Both the position numbers and the translations under genes were made by a program. Of a stretch of 64,000 bases of DNA, positions 23,530-32,032 are shown in pieces (positions within the stretch are counted from its first letter, which is position 1; each line of letters begins with the position of its first letter). Source of the stretch: Acidobacteriota bacterium. Its GTDB lineage: Bacteria; Acidobacteriota; Terriglobia; Acidiferrales; UBA7541. The stretch lies in contig DAHUXN010000064.1 of the NCBI GenBank assembly GCA_027307115.1, forward strand, positions 26,441 to 90,440, in the 5' to 3' direction. A model generated the notes under the pieces. The model had not been told where the DNA came from. It ran no database searches and saw nothing but the letters and a program-made list of their open reading frames with translations.

Positions 23530-26500
23530 ATGAAACCGTCACTCATGACCGTCACCTGGCATGCGCGTGCGAAATTGACCCGGTCGGCCGTTATTTTCTT
23601 TTTTGCCATGATTTTTCTGGCACCTTTTTCGCGCCCTCAGAATTCTCGCGGCAGCATCGTCGGCGAAGTAGTGGACGCTACCGGCGCGCGCGTTCCCTCC
23701 GCGAAAATCGTCGCCCGCTCGCTGCAAACTTCCTTCGAGCGGCAGGCCACCTCCGACGCGCAGGGTGAATTTCGCCTCGCCGATCTTCCTCCCGGGCCCT
23801 ATCGCTTGACCGTTTCCGCGTCCGGGTTCATGGACGCCACTTCTGACGTCTCCGCTGTCGTCAGCTCCGTTCAAGACGTCAGCGTCGCCCTCAAACCGGC
23901 CGCCGTCCAGCAAAGCGTCACCGTCCGCGCCGAGGCTTCTTCCATCACCACCGAGCCCATCGATATCACCAGTGCCGTTCATGGCGGCGCCGTATCCGCG
24001 CAGGACCTCGCAAACATTCCTCTGGCGCATCGCACCTTCGCCAACATTGCTTTCCTCGTTCCCGGCACCGAGCCCGTCGAGCCTTCCGATCCCACCAAAG
24101 CGCGAATCACTGCTGTTTCTTTCGGCGGCAGTTCGGGACTCAACGATGTTCTCAACGTCGATGGCGGCGACAATTCTGACGACTACATCGGCGGATTCCT
24201 TCAGAATTTTTCCCCTGACGCCGTCCAGGAATTCGCCGTCGAAACATCGCAGCAAAATGCGGATACCGGCCGCACCGTCGGGGGCTCCGTCGTCATCACC
24301 ACCAAGCGCGGCGCCGACCAATGGCACGGCGACGCTGCCTTTACAGAACGCGCCGCTGCCCTCAATGCGCGCTATCCCATCGAAAATCCAGCCCCGCTGC
24401 CGAAACAGCCTTTCTCCTCCCAGGATTACATCGCCACGCTGGGCGGCCCGATTGTGAAAAGCAAGCTTTGGTTCTTCACCTCCTTCGAGTACGCCCACGA
24501 AAACGCCAGCATTGCTTACAGCCCCGCGAGCCTCGCGCAATTCAACGCCCTCGCCTCGCTGGCCTCGCAGGGCCTGATTCCCGGCGTGAATTCCATCCCC
24601 GTTCCCAATAATGTTCCCGTTCCGTTTCGCGATTACCTCGGCAGTGCGCGAATCGATTGGGCGCAGGCCGCTCGTTCGCAATGGTTCTTGCGCGCCTCGG
24701 AGGACAACTACACCACCAGAAATTTCGCCGTTCAGCAGGCCACTCTCCCATCCACCGGCGCCAACTGGCACAGCAATTATCTGAATATGGTCATCAGCAA
24801 TCAATTCACGTTCAGTCCCACCTGGCTTGGCTCATTCACTTTCGATGCCAGCGGCTTGCATTTGACCGAAGTCCGCAATTCCAATTTCGGTTTTGCGCTC
24901 GCGTTTCCGTTCAGCTCCACGTTTCAAACCATCTCCGGCTTCGAAACGTTCGGCGACAATCAATTCGTCACGCCCATCACCGCGTTTCCGGTGGTGCGCA
25001 ATCAGGAGAAATATCAGTTCCGCTACGACGTGAGCCACGCCACCGGCACGCACAATCCGCGTTTCGGAATCGATTTCATCCATGAACCGGTTCTCAGCGG
25101 CGCGCTCTCCGGCACTGCCGAAACGCTGATCACTTATCCGAGCGATCCGAATTTTTACGCCGCGAATCCTTCGCAATTTTATTTCAGCTCGCAATGCGCC
25201 ACGCCGCCATCCGGCGCTTCGCAAATCCAGTGCGCATTCACTCCCGCCGCTAATGGCAGCTTTTCGCAAAACATCCAGCGCTTCGGTTTTTACGCCGAAG
25301 ACTTCTGGCGCGTCACGCCGCACCTCACCATTGATCTAGGAATTCGCTACGATACGACTTTCGGCCTCTTCACCGCCTCAGGCCAATCGCAGCTGCAGAA
25401 TCCCGCGTTTTTGACGTTACGCGCGTTGCAAATTCCGCTCATCAGCGGCGCGCCCCACGATTATCGAGGGCAAATCGCGCCGCGTCTCGGCATCGCGTAT
25501 TCGCCCGGAGAGTCCGAGAGCACAGTGATTCGCGCGGGCATCGGCCTGTATTACAACGACCTCGCGCAAAATGGCTGGGTCACTGCATTTCAGGCCGTCA
25601 ACGCCGCGCCGGGACCGTGTGTGAATCCCGGCGACTCCGGCTGCATTGCCGGCGCGTCCAACGGCGGCGCGGGCGCCATCATCGATCCGCATTACAAGAC
25701 TCCCTACGCCCTGCACGCAAGCGCCGGTGTCGAACACGCTTTCAACAAGAATTGGATCGCCAGCGCTGATTGGACGCACGAGCAAGGCGTCCACGGCTAT
25801 CGCCGCTATGAATACAAGGCAGGATTCACGCTATTTTCGCCGACGATTCCAACGTCCGATCCAAATTATCAAGCGGACCAGATGAACGCTGTCCCAGACT
25901 TGACCGTTTTCCGCTCCGACAATCGCTCCAGCTACGACGCGCTCTCCATTCATCTGCAAGGAAACGTTTCGCGACGCGCGAATCTGATCGTCAACTACAC
26001 GCTCGCCAGCGCGAAAACCTGGGGCTGCATTCTCGGCGAGCTTTTCGATTATGTGAATGGCGTTTGCAATCCGCTCAACGCGTTTGCCAAAGGCGATTAC
26101 GGCCCCTCGGGCGAAGATGTTCGCCATCGCCTGGTGGTCGGGGGCATCGTTTACGTGCCCGGCGGCGTCGAAATAAGCACGCTCTCACAATTCGAAAGCG
26201 CGCGCCCATTCACCATCACCACACCCGTTGACGTCAACGGAGTCGGCGATGCGCTCGATGATCGCGCCGTGATCAACGGCGTGCAAACCACCATGGATCA
26301 ATTTCGTGGCACGCCTTACATTCAAATCGATATGCGCGTCAGCCGCCCGTTCAAAATCGGCGAACGCTTCACGGCCACGCCCTTCGTCGAGTTCTTCAAT
26401 CTTTTCAACCGCAACAATCCCGGCGCGAATTACGTCACGAATCTCGCCGCGCTGCCCACGCCCGTCAACAATCTGACGAACGCCACTGCGTTCTGCCTGG

Positions 26501-26643
26501 ATCCTTCCTGCACGCAAACACAAGCCATCACCAGCCTCAATCAGTTGCGCGTCCCCGCCGGCGGCCTTGGCGATTTCTTCGGCCCCGGCACCACCGTCGG
26601 CATCCCCTTCGCCGCCCAACTCGGCGCCCGCCTCACCTTTTAG
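23530..26643 (+). CDS. Oar-like TonB-dependent outer-membrane receptor with carboxypeptidase-regulatory domain
   Basis: 1037 residues. An export signal (SAVIFFFAMIFLAPFS) is followed at about residues 40-120 by a carboxypeptidase-regulatory-like beta-sandwich (GSIVGEVVDATGARVPSAKI ... LPPGPYRLTVSASGF). Next come a plug-like region (residues 130-260, with VDGGDNSDDYIGGFLQNFSPDAVQEF) and a large beta-barrel. The barrel ends in the typical terminal strand AAQLGARLTF. Such proteins are greatly expanded in Acidobacteria and probably import large ligands such as glycans or peptides. Its ligand is unknown. It follows the BlaI/M56 pair on the same strand and may be their target. Confidence 0.88.
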   Translation: MKPSLMTVTWHARAKLTRSAVIFFFAMIFLAPFSRPQNSRGSIVGEVVDATGARVPSAKIVARSLQTSFERQATSDAQGEFRLADLPPGPYRLTVSASGFMDATSDVSAVVSSVQDVSVALKPAAVQQSVTVRAEASSITTEPIDITSAVHGGAVSAQDLANIPLAHRTFANIAFLVPGTEPVEPSDPTKARITAVSFGGSSGLNDVLNVDGGDNSDDYIGGFLQNFSPDAVQEFAVETSQQNADTGRTVGGSVVITTKRGADQWHGDAAFTERAAALNARYPIENPAPLPKQPFSSQDYIATLGGPIVKSKLWFFTSFEYAHENASIAYSPASLAQFNALASLASQGLIPGVNSIPVPNNVPVPFRDYLGSARIDWAQAARSQWFLRASEDNYTTRNFAVQQATLPSTGANWHSNYLNMVISNQFTFSPTWLGSFTFDASGLHLTEVRNSNFGFALAFPFSSTFQTISGFETFGDNQFVTPITAFPVVRNQEKYQFRYDVSHATGTHNPRFGIDFIHEPVLSGALSGTAETLITYPSDPNFYAANPSQFYFSSQCATPPSGASQIQCAFTPAANGSFSQNIQRFGFYAEDFWRVTPHLTIDLGIRYDTTFGLFTASGQSQLQNPAFLTLRALQIPLISGAPHDYRGQIAPRLGIAYSPGESESTVIRAGIGLYYNDLAQNGWVTAFQAVNAAPGPCVNPGDSGCIAGASNGGAGAIIDPHYKTPYALHASAGVEHAFNKNWIASADWTHEQGVHGYRRYEYKAGFTLFSPTIPTSDPNYQADQMNAVPDLTVFRSDNRSSYDALSIHLQGNVSRRANLIVNYTLASAKTWGCILGELFDYVNGVCNPLNAFAKGDYGPSGEDVRHRLVVGGIVYVPGGVEISTLSQFESARPFTITTPVDVNGVGDALDDRAVINGVQTTMDQFRGTPYIQIDMRVSRPFKIGERFTATPFVEFFNLFNRNNPGANYVTNLAALPTPVNNLTNATAFCLDPSCTQTQAITSLNQLRVPAGGLGDFFGPGTTVGIPFAAQLGARLTF

Positions 26644-26722
26644 CAACTTCTCATCTATCTCTCAGATCAGTTTTCCCCGACTTGAAATGACACGGTGACA
26701 CCACCAGCCGGAAAAGATATTC

Positions 26723-27499
26723 TTGCGCGTGTCTTTGGGCGAGGCTGGATTCCTCTTTCTTGCTGCTCTGGTCGCGGGTGCGCTGAATTCCGTCGCGGGC
26801 GGAGGCAGCTTCATTTCGTTTCCGGCGCTGCTGTTCGTGCGAATCGCGCCCATCTCCGCGAATGCAACCAACACGGCGGCCATGTGGCCCGGAACGATCG
26901 CGAGCACAGTGGCCTATTGGCGCGAGATGAAAACGCCCGACGCGCGGCGATTGTTGCCGCCGTTGCTGCTGACGGGTCTGGTCGGCGGCTTGATTGGCGC
27001 GCACATTCTGCTGCGCACGCCGGAGGCCACGTTCATGCGGCTGGTGCCGTGGCTGCTGCTTGGCGCAACACTTCTATTCGCGGCCAGCGGGCGAATCACA
27101 AAATGGGTGCGCGGACGAAGCGGCCACGTAAACGGCAGGCGACTCCTGTTCGTTGCCGGCTTGCTGCTGGAATTGGTGATCGCCGTGTACATCGGATATT
27201 TCGGCGCGGGAGCGGGAATCTTGGTGCTGGCCATGCTCGCGTTGCTGGGTGTGGAAAATATTCACGCCATGAATGGAATGAAGACGCTGATTGTGAGCGC
27301 GGTGAACGGCGTCGCGCTGATTCTCTTTATTTCCGCGAAGGTGATTGTGTGGCCGCAGGCCGTCGTGATGCTGATTGGCGCGGCGCTGGGCGGATACGCC
27401 GGCGCGTATTACGCGCAGAAAATTAATCCGCAGAGCATACGCAAAGTCGTGATTATCGTGGGATTCGGCATGGCGGCATATTTTTTCGTTTGGAAGTGA
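26723..27499 (+). CDS. TauE/SafE-family sulfite/organosulfonate exporter-like membrane protein
   Basis: 258 residues with about eight hydrophobic helices and the two family repeats. The first has AGALNSVAGGGSFISFPALL and NATNTAAMWPG; the second has IGYFGAGAGILVLAML and NAVNG-type segments (SAVNGVALILF). Members export sulfite, sulfoacetate or related small anions; the substrate is not readable. The start is TTG at 26723 or GTG at 26729, with a weak GGAAAAGA upstream. It is convergent with the glutaredoxin gene (2 bases apart). Confidence 0.85.
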   Translation: MRVSLGEAGFLFLAALVAGALNSVAGGGSFISFPALLFVRIAPISANATNTAAMWPGTIASTVAYWREMKTPDARRLLPPLLLTGLVGGLIGAHILLRTPEATFMRLVPWLLLGATLLFAASGRITKWVRGRSGHVNGRRLLFVAGLLLELVIAVYIGYFGAGAGILVLAMLALLGVENIHAMNGMKTLIVSAVNGVALILFISAKVIVWPQAVVMLIGAALGGYAGAYYAQKINPQSIRKVVIIVGFGMAAYFFVWK

Positions 27500-27501
27500 A
27501 A

Positions 27502-27969
27502 TCAGGATTTGGCGTCTTCGAGGGCCTTGCGAAATTTGACTGTGTCGACTTGATGGCGCGCCACTTCACGCGAGCCCATGAAAACAACGGGCACGTCGTT
27601 CGTGTAGAGTTCGCGCAATTCTTTGTCTTCGTCGATATTCACTTCGTGGAGCGCAGCGCCGAACTCGCGGAGGATGGGAAGAATGGCCGCACGCGCTTCG
27701 TCGCACAGGCGGCATTTCGGCCGCGAGTAAAGCGTTACGTCACGCGGCTTGGCGACGGCAAGGCGTCCTTGTTCGCTGCGCCGGTAAACGTCTCCGCCAC
27801 CCGCGAGATCGAGCGCGCCAGAACGAACCAGCAGCTCGACGGCGCCGGGGATATTGTCGCGGCGTGCGGGATCGCTGCCGCCCGCGATTTCCATCAGCGC
27901 ATGAAGGTCGAGTGTGTCGCGGCCCAACTCGTCGAATACTTCCAGAATACAGCGAGAAATTTCGTCCAT
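27502..27969 (-). CDS. Glutaredoxin-like protein with an N-terminal helical (winged-helix-like) domain
   Basis: 155 residues. Residues 78-155 form a thioredoxin-fold glutaredoxin-like (DUF836-type) domain: VTLYSRPKCRLCDEAR with Cys86 and Cys89 as the redox pair, VPVVFMGSREVARHQVD with the cis-Pro, and a C-terminal helix. Residues 1-72 are a separate helical unit (DEISRCILEVFDELGRDTLDLHALMEI ... LLVRSGALDLAGGGDVYRRSEQG) resembling a winged helix. Normal members of this family are about 80 residues, so the N-terminal part is an addition. It is translated after the DinB gene. Confidence 0.78.
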   Translation of the reverse strand: MDEISRCILEVFDELGRDTLDLHALMEIAGGSDPARRDNIPGAVELLVRSGALDLAGGGDVYRRSEQGRLAVAKPRDVTLYSRPKCRLCDEARAAILPILREFGAALHEVNIDEDKELRELYTNDVPVVFMGSREVARHQVDTVKFRKALEDAKS

Positions 27970-27983
27970 AAGAAAAACTCAAA

Positions 27984-28517
27984 TTACGGCTTGATGGTAT
28001 AGCCTTTTTGGAATGGTCCCATGGCCGGGAAAAAAGCGCGAGAGCGGAAAAGCTCCGCGATCTGGCGGATGTGGCCCAGATCGTGAAAGGCCCATTCGTT
28101 CATCAATTGCGCGACGCTGATCACGCCGAACGCGGCGTGCTGGCCCTTGCGCGCAAGAACGCTTTCCGGCAAGTAGCGCAGCCAGGAAAGACTGCGGTCG
28201 CGTTCATGACAAAATACTTTCAAATGCTCGCGCGCCTTGCCGCTCGAATAGCGTCCCGCCTGGTATTGCGCGTTCTGATCGTAGGCGGCGAGTTGCGGCA
28301 TGTCCGATTGGGCCATGCGTTCGATGCGTTCGCGGAAGCCGGCCACTTCGACATCGGCCAAATGCGCGAGTATTTCGCTGATCGACCAGCGCTCCATGGA
28401 AGGTTTCCAGTGCAACTGATCTTCACTGGCGAGCGAAACCAGCTTCTCGATGATAATGGGTGTCTGCTCGAGCACGGCGACTCCCGGCAGAGCTGCGGGT
28501 TCCAGGGCGGCTTTCAT
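27984..28517 (-). CDS. DinB-family protein
   Basis: 177 residues from the ATG at 28517, which has GGAGG five bases upstream; the frame opens 111 bases earlier without a ribosome site. DinB fold with metal-ligand histidines in SISEILAHLADVEV and NEWAFHDLGHIRQIAE. The function is probably thiol- or metal-dependent transfer/hydrolysis, unproven. It lies 14 bases upstream of the glutaredoxin-like gene in the same operon, again linking DinB proteins to thiol chemistry as in the ISC operon. Confidence 0.82.
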   Translation of the reverse strand: MKAALEPAALPGVAVLEQTPIIIEKLVSLASEDQLHWKPSMERWSISEILAHLADVEVAGFRERIERMAQSDMPQLAAYDQNAQYQAGRYSSGKAREHLKVFCHERDRSLSWLRYLPESVLARKGQHAAFGVISVAQLMNEWAFHDLGHIRQIAELFRSRAFFPAMGPFQKGYTIKP

Positions 28518-28737
28518 CAATACCTCCAACTTGCCTCGCGCGAATTTGGCGACGATTCCTTTATACCGCAATTGGAGCCGCCGAAGGAATACCGGGAAGA
28601 GATTTCGAAAAGCTATTTTGCGCCGCACGGCATCCTAGAGAACGCGAACGCCGCGCCGCTGAGGTGACTTGTTCGCGAACGTTGGCGCGTGATACACCGA
28701 GCTGGAATTCTCGCGGTAGAAGTTAAGTGGAGGATAA

Positions 28738-29088
28738 GTGGCGGAAATATTTGCTTTCGTGGACGACATATTCTTTCAGGCGAAGATGATGGAAACGGCG
28801 AAGCAGGCAGGCGTCGAACTGAAATCGTTTTCAACGGGCGAGGCGCTGTTGGCGGAATGGGAGAAGCAACCGAAGCTCGTGGTGGTGGATTTGAATGCGC
28901 GACAATCTCCGATGGCGGTGATTGCGGCGGTGCGCGCGCGCCATGCGGAAATGTGCATTATCGGATTTTTCTCGCATGTGCAAACAGAGTTGGCGCAACG
29001 GGCGCGGGATGCGGGTTGCACGGAAGTGATGCCTCGGTCGAAATTCACAAAGGAGCTGGCGGCGATTTTTTTGCAGGCCGAGGAGTAA
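28738..29088 (+). CDS. Single-domain response-regulator receiver (atypical)
   Basis: 116 residues from a GTG with GGAGG five bases upstream. The fold follows CheY: an acidic pair at Asp9-Asp10 (FAFVDD), a possible phospho-acceptor Asp51 at the end of strand 3 (KLVVVDLN), Ser79 at the end of strand 4 (IIGFFSH) and Lys102 (MPRSKF). The key residues are present, but overall similarity to ordinary receivers is low and no histidine kinase is nearby. It precedes the next secreted-protein gene by 9 bases and is probably co-transcribed. Confidence 0.65.
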   Translation: MAEIFAFVDDIFFQAKMMETAKQAGVELKSFSTGEALLAEWEKQPKLVVVDLNARQSPMAVIAAVRARHAEMCIIGFFSHVQTELAQRARDAGCTEVMPRSKFTKELAAIFLQAEE

Positions 29089-29097
29089 AGGATACGC

Positions 29098-30018
29098 ATG
29101 ACCCATACAAGAAAAGTAAGTACGACGGCAACAATTCTGGTGCTGGCGATGCTGATGATTTTTCTGGCCGGACCCAGCCTGCTTGCGCAAACGCAGCAAG
29201 CCGCGCAACCGGATCCGGCGGAGGCGCTCAACAATGCGCTTGTCGCCGCTTGCAAGGAAGACGAGGCAGACTTCGCGAACTATTTGACTGACGAAAATGC
29301 CGCGGCGTTCCAGGAGCTTCCAGCGGATGAGCGGACAGGGATGATGAAGCGCTTCGTGCTCCTTGACACGCCAGGAAGGCCATTGCTTGCAAACGACAAT
29401 CAAGGACACGAAATTTTGCGTTGCGAAGCCAGCGACGCCAGCATGGAATTCCGGTTTGGCGCGGCGCGCGTGCACCAGAACCTCGCGTATATCCCCGTGA
29501 CGGTCACCGGACAAAATGCGATTCAGTTTGGATTAGTGCGCGAGGACAGCCGATGGAAGCTGCTTTCGCTGGGCTTACTGCTGATCGATATTCCGCAACT
29601 GCAGAAACAATGGGCTGCACAGGATATCGAAAATCGCGAGAAGGGCGTGGTCGATACGCTGCAAAATTTGACTCAGGCAATCGACACGTACAAACAGGCG
29701 TTCGGCAAGTTGCCGGATTCCCTGGCACAACTTGGGCCGGCGAAGGACGGAATTTCTCCGCAGGCGGCGAAACTGATTGATGCGGATCTCGCGGCCGGAA
29801 TCAAGAATGGCTACAAGTTTCGGTATCGCGTCGCGGCTGGCGCAGACGGCGGCGAGCCCGGATTCGAAATTGCGGCAATTCCAGCAGAGTACGGGAAGAG
29901 CGGAAAACAGTCGTTTCTGCTCGATAAAGACGGGAAAATTCACGCGTCAGACAAACACGGCGCGGTAGCGACGGCGAATGATCCCATCGTCACGTCAAAA
30001 GATTCCGGCACACCGTAG
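29098..30018 (+). CDS. Secreted protein of unknown function with pseudopilin-like C-terminal segment
   Basis: 306 residues with a signal peptide (ATILVLAMLMIFLAGPSLLAQ). The N-terminal half (residues 35-175) has a mixed fold ending in FGLVREDSRWKLLSLGLLLID, like small periplasmic NTF2-type domains. The second half contains REKGVVDTLQNLTQAIDTY and FGKLPDSLAQLGP, then a beta-rich tail. That pattern recalls the helix-turn-beta head of type II secretion pseudopilins and occurs in several Acidobacteria secreted proteins. No named family is claimed. Confidence 0.65.
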   Translation: MTHTRKVSTTATILVLAMLMIFLAGPSLLAQTQQAAQPDPAEALNNALVAACKEDEADFANYLTDENAAAFQELPADERTGMMKRFVLLDTPGRPLLANDNQGHEILRCEASDASMEFRFGAARVHQNLAYIPVTVTGQNAIQFGLVREDSRWKLLSLGLLLIDIPQLQKQWAAQDIENREKGVVDTLQNLTQAIDTYKQAFGKLPDSLAQLGPAKDGISPQAAKLIDADLAAGIKNGYKFRYRVAAGADGGEPGFEIAAIPAEYGKSGKQSFLLDKDGKIHASDKHGAVATANDPIVTSKDSGTP

Positions 30019-30207
30019 CGAGTGATCCAACGCCACGCGTGAATTCTTTAGACATGCGGTTCCTTCCTTCTGTCGGAAATTCTCAACATTGGCATTATGC
30101 TCTGCAGAACTGGGGAGCAGGCCGCAAATCGCGCCTCCGTGCGCCGTGGATGGCACAAAGGGGGCAGTGGCGTCATCTTAGCTGGAGAGTGGGCTTGGGA
30201 GGTTGCG

Positions 30208-30885
30208 ATGCACCGATTGCTCGCTGTGGTTTTATTTGCTGCGGTGTGTGCGCAATTGGCAGCGGCGCAGATGCGCGGCAGCGCACAATTTTCAAAATTT
30301 GAGGTATTCGGCAACTACCCTGAGATTGAAAGCAACGATCATGTCTTCAACTTCGGCACGGATTTCAACTCCGTCCACAGAGATTTTGACAATGCTGACC
30401 GGGGATTTGAGGGCGGAGCAATCCGTAATTTCACGCGATACTTCGGCGTGATGGGCGATGTCTCCGCGCATTTTAGCAGCGGCGATATCGCCTACACGGT
30501 TCAGCCACTCTGTGGCACTCCGCCGTGTCCGACCTTCACGCAAAACATTGCGATCAATCCGAGATTATTTCACTTTCTCGGCGGACCGGAGTTCACATTG
30601 CGGAATCGCACGCGGTGGACTCCTTTTGGCGATGTGCTTTTTGGGGTCGCTCATGCAACGGCCTCATTCAAGGCGGACGGGCCTTTCGTCCATGTGTCGC
30701 GCGCAGAAACGGAAACTGGACTTGCGATGAAATTCGTGGGCGGAATCGACCTCTACATCATCCCGCGAGTCAGCTTTCGAGTGAACATGAGCTATGGCCG
30801 AGACTATGTGGGATCGAGCGCTCTGCCTCCGCAACGGGTGGAGTTAGTCGGATCTTCAATTGGATTTCTATTTCACCTCGACTGA
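30208..30885 (+). CDS. Outer-membrane beta-barrel protein (OmpA/opacity-like)
   Basis: 225 residues from the ATG at 30208, with GGGAGG six bases upstream. A signal peptide (LLAVVLFAAVCAQLAAAQ) is followed by alternating strands typical of an eight-stranded barrel: FSKFEVFGNYPEI, GFEGGAIRNFTRYFGVMGDVSAHF, FHFLGGPEFTL, ETGLAMKFVGGIDLYI. The last strand ends SSIGFLFHLD. The two cysteines in PLCGTPPCPTF lie in a loop. It is a probable structural or binding porin-like protein; ligand unknown. Confidence 0.75.
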   Translation: MHRLLAVVLFAAVCAQLAAAQMRGSAQFSKFEVFGNYPEIESNDHVFNFGTDFNSVHRDFDNADRGFEGGAIRNFTRYFGVMGDVSAHFSSGDIAYTVQPLCGTPPCPTFTQNIAINPRLFHFLGGPEFTLRNRTRWTPFGDVLFGVAHATASFKADGPFVHVSRAETETGLAMKFVGGIDLYIIPRVSFRVNMSYGRDYVGSSALPPQRVELVGSSIGFLFHLD

Positions 30886-31093
30886 CGGCAGAGGGGCTCC
30901 CGCCCAGCCGTTTGAACCTAAACCTGTACAAGGAATTTTGTGTTATGCTGTGGCGTCTGAACGGCGCCCCAGCCGGCCGGAATTCACTCCGCAAGATACT
31001 GCAGAAGAGCCACACGGCTCTGTGAATGCCGCCCGAACTGCCGCTACACGGCCGGAGAGTGCGCGTTTAATGTCCGCTGGAGACCTGAACCCG

Positions 31094-31954
31094 ATGGCCA
31101 CACACACCGCAACCACGCAAACGTCAGAAATTCGCATTGCGCACTCGCCGGATAGCGACGACGCGTTCATGTTCTACGCGCTGGCAACGGGCAAGCTGCG
31201 CGTGCCGGGAATTAAGTTCACGCACGTGCTCTCCGATATCGAGACGCTGAACCAAGCGGCGCAGGAGGAAAAATACGACGTGACGGCTGTGAGCGTCTAC
31301 GCGTATCCGTTCCTGGCGGATAAATATATTTTGCTGGATTGCGGAGCAAGCTTTGGCGAAGGCTATGGACCGATTGTGGTTTCGTCGCGCGCGATGAAGA
31401 AAAGCGAATTGAAGGGCTGCAAGGTGGCGATTCCCGGGACGCGGACGACTTCGTATCTGGTGCTGAAACTTTTTGAAGCTGGCGTCGAGACGGTGACCAT
31501 GCCGTTCGACAAAATTTTGGATGCCGTGAGCGCGAAGGAAGTGGAAGCGGGGTTGCTGATTCACGAAGGGCAACTGCTTTACGCGGCGGCGGGGCTGCAT
31601 CGCGTGGTGGACTTGGGCGTTTGGTGGCAGGAGCAAACCGGATTGCCGCTGCCGCTCGGCGCGAATGCCATTCGTCGTTCGTTGAGCACGGACATAGCGC
31701 GGCAAGTGGCGCGTGCGATTCGTGAGAGCGTGGGCTACGCATTGGATCATCGCGAAGAAGCGCTGAATTACGCGCTGCAATTCGCTCGCGACATGGATCC
31801 GGCGCTGGCGGATAAATTCGTGGGCATGTACGTCAACCGCTGGACGCTGAACTTCGGGGAAGAAGGGCGCAAGGCCGTGGACGAGTTAATGTCGCGTGCT
31901 AAAGCCGCTGGCCTCATGCCGAAAGACGCGCGGGTCGAATTCCTGCAAGAGTAA
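31094..31954 (+). CDS. mqnD: MqnD: 1,4-dihydroxy-6-naphthoate synthase (futalosine menaquinone pathway)
   Basis: About 286 residues. A periplasmic-binding-like fold of the MqnA/MqnD family with the MqnD signature HSPDSDDAFMFYAL near the N-terminus, then SVYAYPFLADKY, ASFGEGYGPIVVSS, IPGTRTTSYLVLKL and LLIHEGQLLY. It converts cyclic de-hypoxanthine futalosine to 1,4-dihydroxy-6-naphthoate. The frame opens at 30860, far upstream; ATGs at 31070 and 31094 are the likely starts and the second, with GGAGA upstream, is used. Other mqn genes are not in the window. Confidence 0.88.
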   Translation: MATHTATTQTSEIRIAHSPDSDDAFMFYALATGKLRVPGIKFTHVLSDIETLNQAAQEEKYDVTAVSVYAYPFLADKYILLDCGASFGEGYGPIVVSSRAMKKSELKGCKVAIPGTRTTSYLVLKLFEAGVETVTMPFDKILDAVSAKEVEAGLLIHEGQLLYAAAGLHRVVDLGVWWQEQTGLPLPLGANAIRRSLSTDIARQVARAIRESVGYALDHREEALNYALQFARDMDPALADKFVGMYVNRWTLNFGEEGRKAVDELMSRAKAAGLMPKDARVEFLQE

Positions 31955-32032
31955 TTTGAGGGTAATTCAGAATTGGCCGCCAACTCGTGCGGCTTGACGG
32001 CCTCCAGCGAATCGAATAGATTCAAAACCCTC

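Noticed and set aside
23539..24804. 421-codon minus-strand frame opposite the Oar-like receptor
   Set aside because: Gly/Asp-rich shadow of the receptor coding strand; no start signal.
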